Part shown: positions 8,035 through 15,070 of the stretch, in pieces
Numbering within the stretch: position 1 is the first letter of the stretch
Layout of the letters: each line of letters opens with the position of its first letter
Source: JBFWRI01 sp050248995
GTDB taxonomy: Bacteria; Pseudomonadota; Alphaproteobacteria; JAIXQD01
Direction of reading: 5' to 3'
Assembly (NCBI GenBank): GCA_050248995.1
Contig: JBFWRI010000030.1
Span: 1 to 16,950, forward strand
DNA: 16,950 nt
Notes under the pieces: model-generated
Told to the model about the DNA's origin: nothing
Databases searched by the model: none
Seen by the model: only the letters and a program-made list of their open reading frames with translations
Program-made: the position numbers and the translations under genes

Positions 8035-8514
8035 TTATGGCTTTGCTGCAGGCGCGGCTTTGGCTTCTTCTTCCTTCTCAGCCTTCGCGCGCATGTCATC
8101 AACAGACACCACAGAAAACTCCACGGTTTGTGGGGGCAGCTTTTCATAAATGAATGTCAGCTTTATTTTGTCACCCTCTGCAAGAACATGGTCAAGGTCC
8201 ATCAGGCGAATGGCGAATGGCTTTGCCATCAGTTCTTTTAGCGACATCGGCAGCAAAGAAATCAGCTCATCTTCTGAATAACGAGGCTGAACGCCAGAAC
8301 GCAAAACCCTAATTCTTTTTGCCGGCCCTTCAATGCGTAACAAAACATCATCATTTAAAATTTTTGTTCCGCCCGTGGCCCTCGCGGTCTGTTTTTTTGT
8401 GAGCCCCGATGTGAATGTATATACAGTAGGGTTTTCATAGGAAATTTGCGCATGACCGAGTCCCGGCATAAGCAACATGAAGAAGAGCGAAAGCAGCAAG
8501 GTCTTAAGTTGCAT
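8035..8514 (-). CDS. Small exported protein with PCuAC-like C-terminal region
   Basis: 159 residues with a clear Sec signal (residues 1-22, likely cut after GLGHA) and GAGG four bases before the ATG. The middle and C-terminal part (about 85-137), with LPMSLKELMAKPFAIRLMDLDHVLAEGDKIKLTF read in two pieces, resembles the end of PCuAC copper chaperones ('HxMLxGLxxPLxxGDxVxLTL'), where the metal-binding HxM is RLM here. The N-terminal methionine/histidine ligands are also not evident. The C-terminus is a charged Ala/Glu/Lys tail (143-159). PCuAC proteins deliver Cu(I) to cytochrome oxidase in the periplasm. With the ligands missing, this copy probably does not do that; it may only share the cupredoxin-like fold. 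Family assignment is by eye and uncertain. Confidence 0.5.
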   Translation of the reverse strand: MQLKTLLLSLFFMLLMPGLGHAQISYENPTVYTFTSGLTKKQTARATGGTKILNDDVLLRIEGPAKRIRVLRSGVQPRYSEDELISLLPMSLKELMAKPFAIRLMDLDHVLAEGDKIKLTFIYEKLPPQTVEFSVVSVDDMRAKAEKEEEAKAAPAAKP

Positions 8515-8552
8515 GAAACCTCATTACGATAAAACCGCTTTTGTCATTTCTG

Positions 8553-9920
8553 TTAGAAGCACTCCGCATCTTTGTTGTGGGCCAACAACCCGTTGGCGTA
8601 GTAGGTGTTGTCACCGTCAACGCTCGGGTTATAGACGGTGCGCTTCCCATTACCCTTCACATCGATGCTGTCGATTTTCAGAGTGGCGCCATCTTCCCGC
8701 AGGATTTCGTCACCGATTTCAAGCTTCGACGTCTTTACACCATGCCCTTCGTTTGGCGTATGCAGCGGATCAATCGCTTTCCAGCCATCGCGCGTCATGA
8801 ACGGGTGGCCGGCCGTCACAAACCCCTTGCCGCCGTTAAAAGCGTAGATCGGCTTATTAACCAGCGGTGTTGCCACACGCTGTACTGTGTTGATACCCTT
8901 GGCACCGCGCACCTTGTCGCCAACGCGCAGCTGACTGATAGGCTTCTTGCTGCCATCCGCCATTGTAATTTCAGTATCAGCAGTAAAGCAGGGTATGCAT
9001 ATATCACTGCAGCTTGCATTGTTACCACTGCCGCTTAAGGTGCCGTTATCACAGCATCGCGTCTCTTCAAACTGACTACAGTCACAGCAGCAGCCGCTGC
9101 AATTATTTGCAGCAGAGGCCGTATAGGCGGTGGTGCATGCTCCGTGACTAATGCTGCCGCCCCACGGCAGGGTGCAGCTGGAGCATGAACCCGCGCATGA
9201 GCTGTTGGTATAAGAACCGCTCAATGTGCCATCGGTGCAGGTGCGTGTTTCGCTGGGGCAACCGCTGCCGCATGCATATTGATACGCCGTCACGCTTGAT
9301 CCATGCGCCAATGTGCCGCCCCACGGCAGCGTGCACGACGCGCCGGCATTGTTACAAGCACAAAAGCGTGAATACATACTGTAAGTCGCCGCGCACGTTG
9401 TAGTGCCGGTCCAGCGATAGGCCGTGGTGCCGTATTTATCTGTGTATGAATTGCATCCGATGACGGCGGTTGTTCCATTACCACCCCATGTATACGTCGG
9501 GTAAAAAGCAGCAGCGACCGCCTGGCAAGCCGCATCAGTGCCGGAACTGCCAATTGCACGCGTGCCCGTCAAATGGCAACCGCCATAGCTGGCGCAAGCC
9601 GTATCACAGGACGCACTTTGCCCGCCCCACACATAACAATAACCACCTGATGAAACCATGTTTGTGCCGCAGGCCGAACACGACGTAACCGTTACGCCGC
9701 TGGGGGGATTATTCCAGAAACTGCTCCACATGCTGGCGTCGGCTGTAGTGACACAAACCGTTGTGCCCGAGTTATTCGTTACCCGTTTGCATGGGTCGCT
9801 GAACAGTGTGAAATCCTGATATGCGCCTGTGTTAACCAGCGTACACGAATTTGTTTGCGCCGATGCGGGCGCTGTCATTCCCAGCATAAGAAGAAGGGCG
9901 AGAACGACGTAGCGCAACAT
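8553..9920 (-). CDS. Secreted Cys-rich protein with C-terminal Hint (hedgehog/intein-like) autoprocessing domain
   Basis: 455 residues. Residues 1-21 are a Sec signal (cut near APASA). Residues 22-195 are Ser/Thr/Gly/Cys-rich without recognised family. Two related Cys modules follow (196-242 and 249-304), each opening with CTLPWGG and closing with GTLSGS and a final Cys. Residues 311-449 form a Hint domain: starts CFTADTEITMADGSKKPI with candidate nucleophile Cys311, block B TAGH (Thr369, His372), ends GLLAHN (His448-Asn449). Hint domains make an N-S acyl shift at the first Cys and, with the terminal Asn, cleave or splice. The residue after Asn is Lys, not Cys/Ser/Thr, and only KDAECF remains, so ordinary splicing is unlikely; cleavage or transfer of the N-terminal part to a nucleophile is more plausible, as in bacterial intein-like domains. 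Its ATG overlaps the lipoprotein stop (TGATG), implying coupled translation. Confidence 0.88.
   Translation of the reverse strand: MLRYVVLALLLMLGMTAPASAQTNSCTLVNTGAYQDFTLFSDPCKRVTNNSGTTVCVTTADASMWSSFWNNPPSGVTVTSCSACGTNMVSSGGYCYVWGGQSASCDTACASYGGCHLTGTRAIGSSGTDAACQAVAAAFYPTYTWGGNGTTAVIGCNSYTDKYGTTAYRWTGTTTCAATYSMYSRFCACNNAGASCTLPWGGTLAHGSSVTAYQYACGSGCPSETRTCTDGTLSGSYTNSSCAGSCSSCTLPWGGSISHGACTTAYTASAANNCSGCCCDCSQFEETRCCDNGTLSGSGNNASCSDICIPCFTADTEITMADGSKKPISQLRVGDKVRGAKGINTVQRVATPLVNKPIYAFNGGKGFVTAGHPFMTRDGWKAIDPLHTPNEGHGVKTSKLEIGDEILREDGATLKIDSIDVKGNGKRTVYNPSVDGDNTYYANGLLAHNKDAECF
8574..8990 (-). other. Hint (bacterial intein-like) domain
   Basis: Encodes residues 311-449 of the Cys-rich secreted protein. 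Nucleophile Cys311, block-B Thr369/His372 and the terminal His448-Asn449 pair are all present. The length of about 139 residues suits a mini-Hint domain without a homing endonuclease. Confidence 0.85.
9009..9335 (-). repeat. Tandem pair of CTLPWGG cysteine-rich modules
   Basis: Two in-frame protein modules at 9195-9335 and 9009-9176. Both start CTLPWGG, then (T/S)(L/I)xHG, a Cys-spaced middle, then C-x-(D/N)-GTLSGS and end in N-x-SC. The first is 47 and the second 56 residues, the second with an extra Cys cluster CSGCCCDC. At DNA level the opening is nearly identical: gccgccccacggcag occurs at 9156-9170 and 9315-9329. Confidence 0.8.
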
Positions 9921-10216
9921 CAGCGGCCGGCTTTCGTTTGATTGCGGCTGTCGCCTTCAATTACGATCGGCGCCCAACCGGTCGGCGTGCACATGTCGAG
10001 AGTCTTGTCGGCACGATAGCGAATAATGTTCACGTTCTTCTTATTACACTCATATGCCTCACCGATATAAATGCCGCGCGGCATCAGAACATTGTTCGGC
10101 ACAGTCACCTTGTCGACCGTCGCTGGAACGTCGGGCTGGATAGCGGATGACATTGTGGTGTCTGTGGCGCAAGCGCTGACCAGCAGGCAACCAAGAAGAA
10201 GTGAACGTTTGATCAT
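9920..10216 (-). CDS. Small outer-membrane-type lipoprotein, unknown function
   Basis: 98 residues from ATG 10216. The frame stays open up to 10336, but that upstream part covers the HU terminator and has no signal, whereas at 10216 begins a textbook lipoprotein signal MIKRSLLLGCLLVSAC with lipobox VSAC (lipidated Cys16). The mature part is about 82 residues, with two further Cys (in EAYECNKK and LDMCTP) that could form a disulfide. I do not recognise the family. The residue after the lipidated Cys is Ala, not Asp, so sorting to the outer membrane is expected by E. coli rules. Its stop overlaps the start of the Hint-protein gene, so it is first in the leftward group and may anchor or assist the Cys-rich protein (inference). 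Confidence 0.75.
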   Translation of the reverse strand: MIKRSLLLGCLLVSACATDTTMSSAIQPDVPATVDKVTVPNNVLMPRGIYIGEAYECNKKNVNIIRYRADKTLDMCTPTGWAPIVIEGDSRNQTKAGR

Positions 10217-10281
10217 GCCACCATGGATAGCATAACCATTATGAAAGTCACCCTCTGGCTGGGTCAGAATTGTGCTTTTTT

Positions 10282-10313
10282 CAACAAAAAACCCCCGCTT
10301 TCGCGGGGGTTTC
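10282..10313 (-). terminator. Rho-independent terminator of the HU gene
   Basis: Ten-pair stem (10289-10298 with 10303-10312, core CCCCCGC/GCGGGGG) with a four-base loop; read leftward it is followed by a run of six T (10286-10291, partly in the stem) and more T-rich sequence. It lies 24 bases after the HU stop and insulates the downstream lipoprotein group. Confidence 0.9.
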
Positions 10314-10336
10314 TGTCTGTAGAAACAGTGTGGCAA

Positions 10337-10648
10337 TTACTTACCAACAGCTTCCTTCAGTTCCTTTGCCGGACGGAAGGCAATCTTCTTCTTCGCCGGA
10401 ATCTTGATGGCTTCGCCCGTTGCAGGGTTGCGGCCCATGCGGGCAGCGCGCTTACGAACCTGCAGGATACCGATCGACGCGATGCGGATGCGGTTGCCCT
10501 TCTTCAGGTTCTTGGTCAGGCAATTCACCAGTTCTTCCATGATCGCATTCAGCGTCTTCTTCGGCAGCTCATGCTTTTCAGCGATTTCTGCGGCGATTTG
10601 CTTCAGCGTGACGGTCGGAGCCGTCGGGGTTTTCGTTGTCGTAGCCAT
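10337..10648 (-). CDS. hup: HU-family nucleoid DNA-binding protein
   Basis: 103 residues, about a dozen more than the usual 90 because of a Thr/Pro-rich N-terminal extension (TTTKTPTAPTV) before the first HU helix. The body is typical: helical dimer part (14-50), then the beta arm RKRAARMGRNPATGEAIKI (65-83), with the conserved GRNPATGE intercalating tip, and the ending FRPAKELKEAV (91-101). It binds and bends DNA without strict sequence preference as a dimer. AGGGGG lies about eight bases before the ATG, the strongest ribosome site in this half of the window, in keeping with an abundant protein. It is monocistronic: terminators lie on both sides. The 10649-10751 leader must carry its promoter, but I cannot pick convincing -35/-10 boxes. 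Confidence 0.95.
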   Translation of the reverse strand: MATTTKTPTAPTVTLKQIAAEIAEKHELPKKTLNAIMEELVNCLTKNLKKGNRIRIASIGILQVRKRAARMGRNPATGEAIKIPAKKKIAFRPAKELKEAVGK

Positions 10649-10751
10649 TAAAAGGCCCCCTTTGGGTTAGAGTTAGTACGCACGCGACGTTGCACCCGCT
10701 TTTTGCCCGTGTAAACAGGTATTTTTGGACTTATACACAAAAAAACATAGG

Positions 10752-10772
10752 AAAAAGGGGGGCTAAGCCCCC
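10752..10772 (-). terminator. Rho-independent terminator of the mlaC-like gene
   Basis: GC stem of six pairs (10758-10763 with 10767-10772), three-base loop, and, reading leftward, a T run (10752-10756) directly after the stem. It lies about 47 bases after the mlaC-like stop and upstream of the HU promoter region. Confidence 0.8.
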
Positions 10773-10818
10773 AAAAGCCTTACGCAGCAGGGTTTTATAC
10801 CCGGCAGCTTAGCAGAAT

Positions 10819-11439
10819 CTAGGATTTTCCCGGCAGGGCCGCTACCGGCTGGGCGGCACGCTGGCGCATGACCGCTAGCAGCGACTCGACCGTACCGCCC
10901 CCGCGCTGGATCACGCTGGCGAATTCGGCGCGCTGCGTCACGCTCATGCTGACGCCCTCAACAACCACATCAACAATCTTCATAGCCTTACCTTGCTTGC
11001 GCACGCGCCATTCAACATTTACCGGCGGGCCTTGCGGACGCACAACCTGCGACAGAACAACCGTATCATTTTCGGCATCAGGGCGAGCACTTACAACTTC
11101 AAATGTTTCACCTGAATAGAGAGAAAAACGGTCGGTATAGATTTTTTCTACCATGGCGCGGAACAGGCGTAGATATTCCTCTTGTTCGGAAGGCGTTGCA
11201 ACGCGCCAGTAACGGCCAAGGGTAAACTTGGCGATTGTCTGCAAATCAAAGTTGCTGTTAAAAAGCTGTTTGAATGCCGCCAGCGACTGCTCTTTCGATA
11301 AAGACGAGTCGGCCAGAACGCTCAGGGCTTTCTGCCCCACGCCTTCGATAAACTTCATTTCAGGCGCAGCCTGGGCAGCCTGAACTGGCGCCGTAAAGGC
11401 GAATGCACACATAAGCATGGTGGCAAGAAAACGGTGCAT
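10819..11439 (-). CDS. MlaC/Ttg2D-family periplasmic phospholipid-binding protein
   Basis: 206 residues from ATG 11439, with GAGGGG four bases upstream. The frame is open back to 11511, but that adds a non-signal segment; the 11439 start gives a clean Sec signal MHRFLATMLMCAFAFTAPVQ with cleavage near AQA. The mature protein shows the family's DLQTIAKFTLGRYWR (65-79), then ATPSEQEEYLRLF and IYTDRFSLYSGE. Family members shuttle phospholipids between outer and inner membranes (Mla pathway); a related branch, HpnM, occurs with hopanoid genes. No MlaABDEF or hopanoid genes lie in the window, so the partner complex must be elsewhere and Mla versus HpnM is not resolved. It is transcribed alone, divergent from the Hpt gene, and ends in its own terminator. 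Confidence 0.85.
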   Translation of the reverse strand: MHRFLATMLMCAFAFTAPVQAAQAAPEMKFIEGVGQKALSVLADSSLSKEQSLAAFKQLFNSNFDLQTIAKFTLGRYWRVATPSEQEEYLRLFRAMVEKIYTDRFSLYSGETFEVVSARPDAENDTVVLSQVVRPQGPPVNVEWRVRKQGKAMKIVDVVVEGVSMSVTQRAEFASVIQRGGGTVESLLAVMRQRAAQPVAALPGKS

Positions 11440-11569
11440 GGGACCCCTCATCTGATTAAAAAGATAGCTGACAATTAGGGCGATAATTAGACGAATGCTG
11501 CCAGAACGCAAGGCGGCTTTTTATGTTCCTTAACCGGAAATTAGCAAGGACGTCCCTATCCTAGACACC
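11440..11569. promoter_or_regulatory. Divergent intergenic region, mlaC-like / Hpt genes
   Basis: This 130-base gap must hold outward promoters for both sides. It is AT-rich and contains AATTAG three times on the plus strand (11473-11478, 11485-11490, 11539-11544), the first two twelve bases apart. I see no convincing paired -35/-10 boxes. Confidence 0.3.
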
Positions 11570-11956
11570 ATGCACGAACCCTCGGCCATGCCGGTTTTCG
11601 ATCCGGCCGTTTTTGAGGTTTTGTTAAGCGATGTGGGGCCACAGGCTGCACAGCGTATGATAGGTATTTTCAGCCACGAATTGACAACACATATGACGGC
11701 GATTGCCGCTGCTTTCGCGGCTAACGATTGCCGCGAACTGGCGGCCCGCTGTCACGCCATCCGTTCAGCTAGCGAGCATCTCGGATTTTCGCGCTTCGCT
11801 GCCGAACTGTTGATGACCGAACTGGCGGCGGGGCATGGTAATGATGATGCTGCCCATCCCGGCCCGGTAACACTGGCCCGTCTCCAGCAGATATACTGTG
11901 ACATGCAAGCGCCTCTGGCTGATTTAAGGGCCCGTTTTAGCGGAAATTTCGCCTAA
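11570..11956 (+). CDS. Stand-alone Hpt (histidine phosphotransfer) domain protein
   Basis: 128 residues, cytoplasmic, no signal or TM. Residues 10-115 look like a single Hpt four-helix bundle: FDPAVFEVLLSDVG at the start, then RCHAIRSASEHLGF (60-73), matching 'xxHxLKGSSxxLG' with His62 as phospho-acceptor and Arg65 where Lys is usual. Hpt proteins relay phosphate between response-regulator receiver domains in phosphorelays. No kinase or receiver gene is in the window, so partners are remote. It is first in the rightward group and lies 45 bases before the large HAMP protein, a pairing that suggests joint signalling (inference). ATG 11588 is an alternative start; neither has a good ribosome site. 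Confidence 0.8.
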   Translation: MHEPSAMPVFDPAVFEVLLSDVGPQAAQRMIGIFSHELTTHMTAIAAAFAANDCRELAARCHAIRSASEHLGFSRFAAELLMTELAAGHGNDDAAHPGPVTLARLQQIYCDMQAPLADLRARFSGNFA

Positions 11957-12001
11957 CTAATCCCTAGCCCCGACTGGCAAAACACCTTAATTTTATTCGG
12001 C

Positions 12002-14554
12002 ATGCCATCTACTGCCGATTTTCAAGCGTCGTCCGACCAAAAGCCCCGCTTTTTCAAGCGCTACCGGGCTGCTGCCTGGCTGCTTGTCATCAGCCTGTCG
12101 GCCATCGTCGGAATCGGCATCATTGCCTATCAGACTGAAACGCGTCTTGTCGCCACGGAAGAGCGCCTGCACGTCATGGACGAAAAGCCCCTGCCATTAC
12201 AAGCTGCGCGTAAACTGGAAGATGCGCTCGGCTACGATGGTTTCCTTGGCAGCCTGTCGACGTTCCACAGCCAACCCAGCCTGCAGAACCTGCAGCGGCT
12301 GCGCGCTGACATGGAAGATGCCGAGCAAGCCCTGATTACAATCGCTGCCAGCGCCCCGCTCAAGGCCGACCTGCGCATCAAGTCACTGCAGGGCGGTGTG
12401 AAATTTTTCAAGCAGGCGCTGTCGAACGCCGAACTTGTTCTAACAGGTGGGGCTATCGCTAATCACGCCGTCGTCGCCGAGCTTGATGATGTCTATGCCA
12501 ACATCCTTGCTGCAACTGCCCGCCTTGAACGCACCTATCAGGGCCAACATCTTGCCGCCTTGCGCCAACAGGGCCAGACACAAGGCACGCTGCTGTGGCT
12601 CAGCCTGTTTCTATGCCTGGGGCTGATCATCGGCGTCTGGTTGGTTGCCCGCCATAGCTACGCCGACCCGATACGCCGTCTGTTGATGTCGCTGCGCGCC
12701 AAAGAGGCCCTCGATTCAAACATTCCTATTTGGGGGGTTAACCGTGCCGATGCCGTAGGGGATCTTGCCCGCGCCCTGGAGATGCTGCGCCAACGCCTAC
12801 TGCATGCGCCCGACATTATTGTCACGCGCGGCGATGAAAAACTGCCGATCCGCTTTACAGGCGCTGGTGGAGCTATTTTCCAGGCGCTAGTTGATGAAAT
12901 GGCGAACGCTGTTTCAAATATCCGCTCTGCTGAGCTACCTGGCACCCTGTCGGCAATCGAACAAATGAATAAGTCTTTGGCCAGCAACGTAGCGCTGATG
13001 TACGCCGATCTGAAAGCAAGCACCGATTCAATCATCGCCGTCAGTAATGCTCTGGCATCGGGCGAGGAAAAAACAAGCCATGCCGCACAACAGCTAGCCG
13101 AACGCGCACAGATGATGGGTGAAATCGCGCAACTTATCGGTACCCAGGCACAAACCAGCCTGCGCGATCTGTTAGGCGCCAGCGGACAAATTAAGAGCAC
13201 GGCAGCGGCAGGTGATGCTGTCATTCGCGGCTTCGCTACTAAAGCCAATGACCTGTCGGAACGCCTTGTCGCATCGACAAACCTAATGCGCGCCGGTGGA
13301 AAAGTGCTGCAGGAGACAGTGGAGAGCGTACGTGGGCGGGTTCTGGAAGCAGCCGCTGCATTAACACAGAATGATGCCCGCCTTTCAACATGGCTGGCAC
13401 AAAGCGAAAACAGGCTGGCCGGTCTCGCCGCCAAGGCTGAAGAGGCCTTCGAACAAGGGCGGGCCGGACATGAAGCGATTGCCGAACTGGCAGCTGCCGG
13501 CGCACGCGTATCGGCTACGGCCAACCGTCTTGAACTTTCGCAAACCGACCTGACGCGGGCCGTTACCGCCATGCTAAGTCAAAGCGAGCAATTTGCGCCT
13601 CTGTCTCTACAGCTGCGCGACCTGCACGAGCAGCTGACGACGCACATGACAAAACACGTCGCGGTCGGCGAAGATATGATGCTGCGCCTTGCCACACAAA
13701 CTGAACGCCTATCGCAGATCAATGACGAATTACAAAGCGGATCAATGGCAGCAACACAACAGCGTCTGGGCAAGCTCTCGGAACTGACCGACTCGCTGGC
13801 TGGCGTGCTGGGCCAAATTCACGACCTGCCTTCAAAGCTAAAGCCGCTGGGCCAGTTACATGATGATGTAATGCTGAAGCTTGGCGGCGCGCTAGATAAG
13901 AACACCGCGGCAACCGAGATGAACGCTCTGCGCATGGATGCCAACCTGCGCCTTGTCAGCGACCAGCTGACCGAACTGCTGCAAAAACTAAACAACGAAC
14001 AATCAAGCCTGCTGGAGCAGGTGCAATCGCTACGCGATGTGCTGACAGGCGTTCCGTTGTCTTCGGTTACACCGCAGCACATTACCGAAGTTGAATCTGC
14101 TCTTGGTGATCGCGTCGAAAAGCAATACCAACAGTTCACAACCGAACTGAAAGGCCTGCTCCATCAGTTTGAACAGGCAATTGCCAAGCCAGTTGTTGAA
14201 CAGGCAGGCCAGCCGGAATCTGCGCCTGCGTCTGTTGAGGAAGTTATCCTGCAGCGCCTGCGTGAAACAACGCCAAACCTGCCGAACGAAGAGCAATCGC
14301 TGCTTGATCCCGCTGCCGACCTGGATTCCACCATTGCCCTTACACGCCTGTCGCAAATCAAGAAACTGACCGGCGCGCTGAACCGTCAGGCGCGTCTGCT
14401 GGGCACGCTGCCTTCCGATACACAGCCAAGCGAACCTGAAGCACTAGCCAACCAGGCTAAGGAATTGATCAGCGCTGTTATGGATGCGATTTCGGATCTA
14501 ACACAACTGGCCAGCGACATCAGCGATCTGTCACAGCGCAGCAAGAAAGACTAA
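12002..14554 (+). CDS. Two-TM HAMP-domain protein with long coiled-coil cytoplasmic part (chemoreceptor-like, no MCP tip)
   Basis: 850 residues. TM1 about 24-43, a mostly helical periplasmic sensor of about 150 residues (44-195), TM2 about 196-216, then a HAMP domain (about 217-267) ending GDLARALEMLRQRL. Residues 290-850 are predicted by eye as almost continuous amphipathic helix rich in Ala, Gln, Leu, Glu and Ser, with a break around 740-760 (Pro/Glu-rich linker EQAGQPESAPAS). The conserved chemoreceptor hairpin (the 'IANQTNLLALNAAIEAARAGE' type) is absent, as are histidine-kinase, GGDEF or PP2C motifs. It therefore senses through membrane and HAMP like a chemoreceptor, but its output is unknown; an Hpt gene lies just upstream. 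No clear ribosome site precedes the ATG. The next gene starts four bases after its stop. Confidence 0.75.
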   Translation: MPSTADFQASSDQKPRFFKRYRAAAWLLVISLSAIVGIGIIAYQTETRLVATEERLHVMDEKPLPLQAARKLEDALGYDGFLGSLSTFHSQPSLQNLQRLRADMEDAEQALITIAASAPLKADLRIKSLQGGVKFFKQALSNAELVLTGGAIANHAVVAELDDVYANILAATARLERTYQGQHLAALRQQGQTQGTLLWLSLFLCLGLIIGVWLVARHSYADPIRRLLMSLRAKEALDSNIPIWGVNRADAVGDLARALEMLRQRLLHAPDIIVTRGDEKLPIRFTGAGGAIFQALVDEMANAVSNIRSAELPGTLSAIEQMNKSLASNVALMYADLKASTDSIIAVSNALASGEEKTSHAAQQLAERAQMMGEIAQLIGTQAQTSLRDLLGASGQIKSTAAAGDAVIRGFATKANDLSERLVASTNLMRAGGKVLQETVESVRGRVLEAAAALTQNDARLSTWLAQSENRLAGLAAKAEEAFEQGRAGHEAIAELAAAGARVSATANRLELSQTDLTRAVTAMLSQSEQFAPLSLQLRDLHEQLTTHMTKHVAVGEDMMLRLATQTERLSQINDELQSGSMAATQQRLGKLSELTDSLAGVLGQIHDLPSKLKPLGQLHDDVMLKLGGALDKNTAATEMNALRMDANLRLVSDQLTELLQKLNNEQSSLLEQVQSLRDVLTGVPLSSVTPQHITEVESALGDRVEKQYQQFTTELKGLLHQFEQAIAKPVVEQAGQPESAPASVEEVILQRLRETTPNLPNEEQSLLDPAADLDSTIALTRLSQIKKLTGALNRQARLLGTLPSDTQPSEPEALANQAKELISAVMDAISDLTQLASDISDLSQRSKKD

Positions 14555-14558
14555 AGCT

Positions 14559-15068
14559 ATGGATCATTCCGCCGCGCGCAAAGTCTTTGAAGAAATACAA
14601 GCCCGCCCCTATGGCCTTTCCATAGCGTACAATGCTCCGGCAAATAACTGTTACTTCAAGGGCGTCGAGCTTTTACAGCGCCTTGGCGTGCTAGGCTACG
14701 CGGTGCGTGGCCGCGTTGGTGATACCAGCTGGGACGCAGCCATCGTACCAAAGCACATTATGGATTTACTTCCACCTGACATCAAAACCACCCACTTCTT
14801 TGTTGAAGCCATGATCGATGGTGAATGGCGAGCACTTGACCCAAGCCTTCAGCCGTCACTTGGCAAACTCGGCTTTGCGATCGGATCGTGGGACAATGGC
14901 AAACACTGTTTTCCCATCACTAAGCTTTACACACAAGAAGAAAGCATCGCTTACCAAGCTGAGTGGTTTAATGAAGAAAAGTCGCGTGACTTTTTTGAAC
15001 GCGGCGCTGCTTGCTGGCGGGCGCTAAATGCATGGTTCCAAGAAATGGCAATTAAAACGAAAGACTGA
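14559..15068 (+). CDS. Transglutaminase-like (papain-fold) protein
   Basis: 169 residues, no signal peptide, cytoplasmic. It shows the spacing of a minimal transglutaminase-like core: NNCYFKGVELLQRLGVLGYAVRG read around Cys31, then THFFVEAMIDGEW with His79, then RALDPS with Asp94, together a candidate Cys-His-Asp triad; the 'C-x-x-K-x-x-LL-x-x-LG' and 'H-x-x-x-E-x-x-x-x-G-x-W-x-x-LDPS' patterns are characteristic. Bacterial members act as proteases, amidases or crosslinkers. The C-terminal third (100-169) is Trp/Phe-rich and not recognised. It lies four bases after the HAMP gene and two bases before the deformylase gene, so all three are probably cotranscribed. Substrate unknown. Confidence 0.7.
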   Translation: MDHSAARKVFEEIQARPYGLSIAYNAPANNCYFKGVELLQRLGVLGYAVRGRVGDTSWDAAIVPKHIMDLLPPDIKTTHFFVEAMIDGEWRALDPSLQPSLGKLGFAIGSWDNGKHCFPITKLYTQEESIAYQAEWFNEEKSRDFFERGAACWRALNAWFQEMAIKTKD

Positions 15069-15070
15069 GT

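Noticed and set aside
8574..8990. A self-splicing intein inserted in a host gene.
   Set aside because: There is no C-extein of any size, Lys follows the terminal Asn, and no homing endonuclease is present. A terminal Hint/bacterial intein-like domain fits better.
8541..9038. A 165-codon plus-strand open frame across the Hint domain.
   Set aside because: The minus strand there encodes an unmistakable Hint domain; the plus frame shows no family signature or ribosome site.
10217..10336. Forty-codon N-terminal extension of the lipoprotein.
   Set aside because: It runs through the HU terminator hairpin, and a perfect lipoprotein signal starts at 10216.
11440..11511. Longer start at 11511 for the mlaC-like protein.
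   Set aside because: The 11439 ATG has a strong ribosome site and begins a proper signal peptide; the extension covers the promoter gap.
12658..13572. A 304-codon open frame on the minus strand opposite the HAMP coiled-coil gene.
   Set aside because: It is Ser/Arg/Ala-rich without domain features, and lies wholly antisense to a gene with clear TM and HAMP structure. It is a codon-bias shadow.
12002..14554. A regular methyl-accepting chemotaxis protein.
   Set aside because: The highly conserved signalling hairpin is missing, although the two TM segments and HAMP domain are there.
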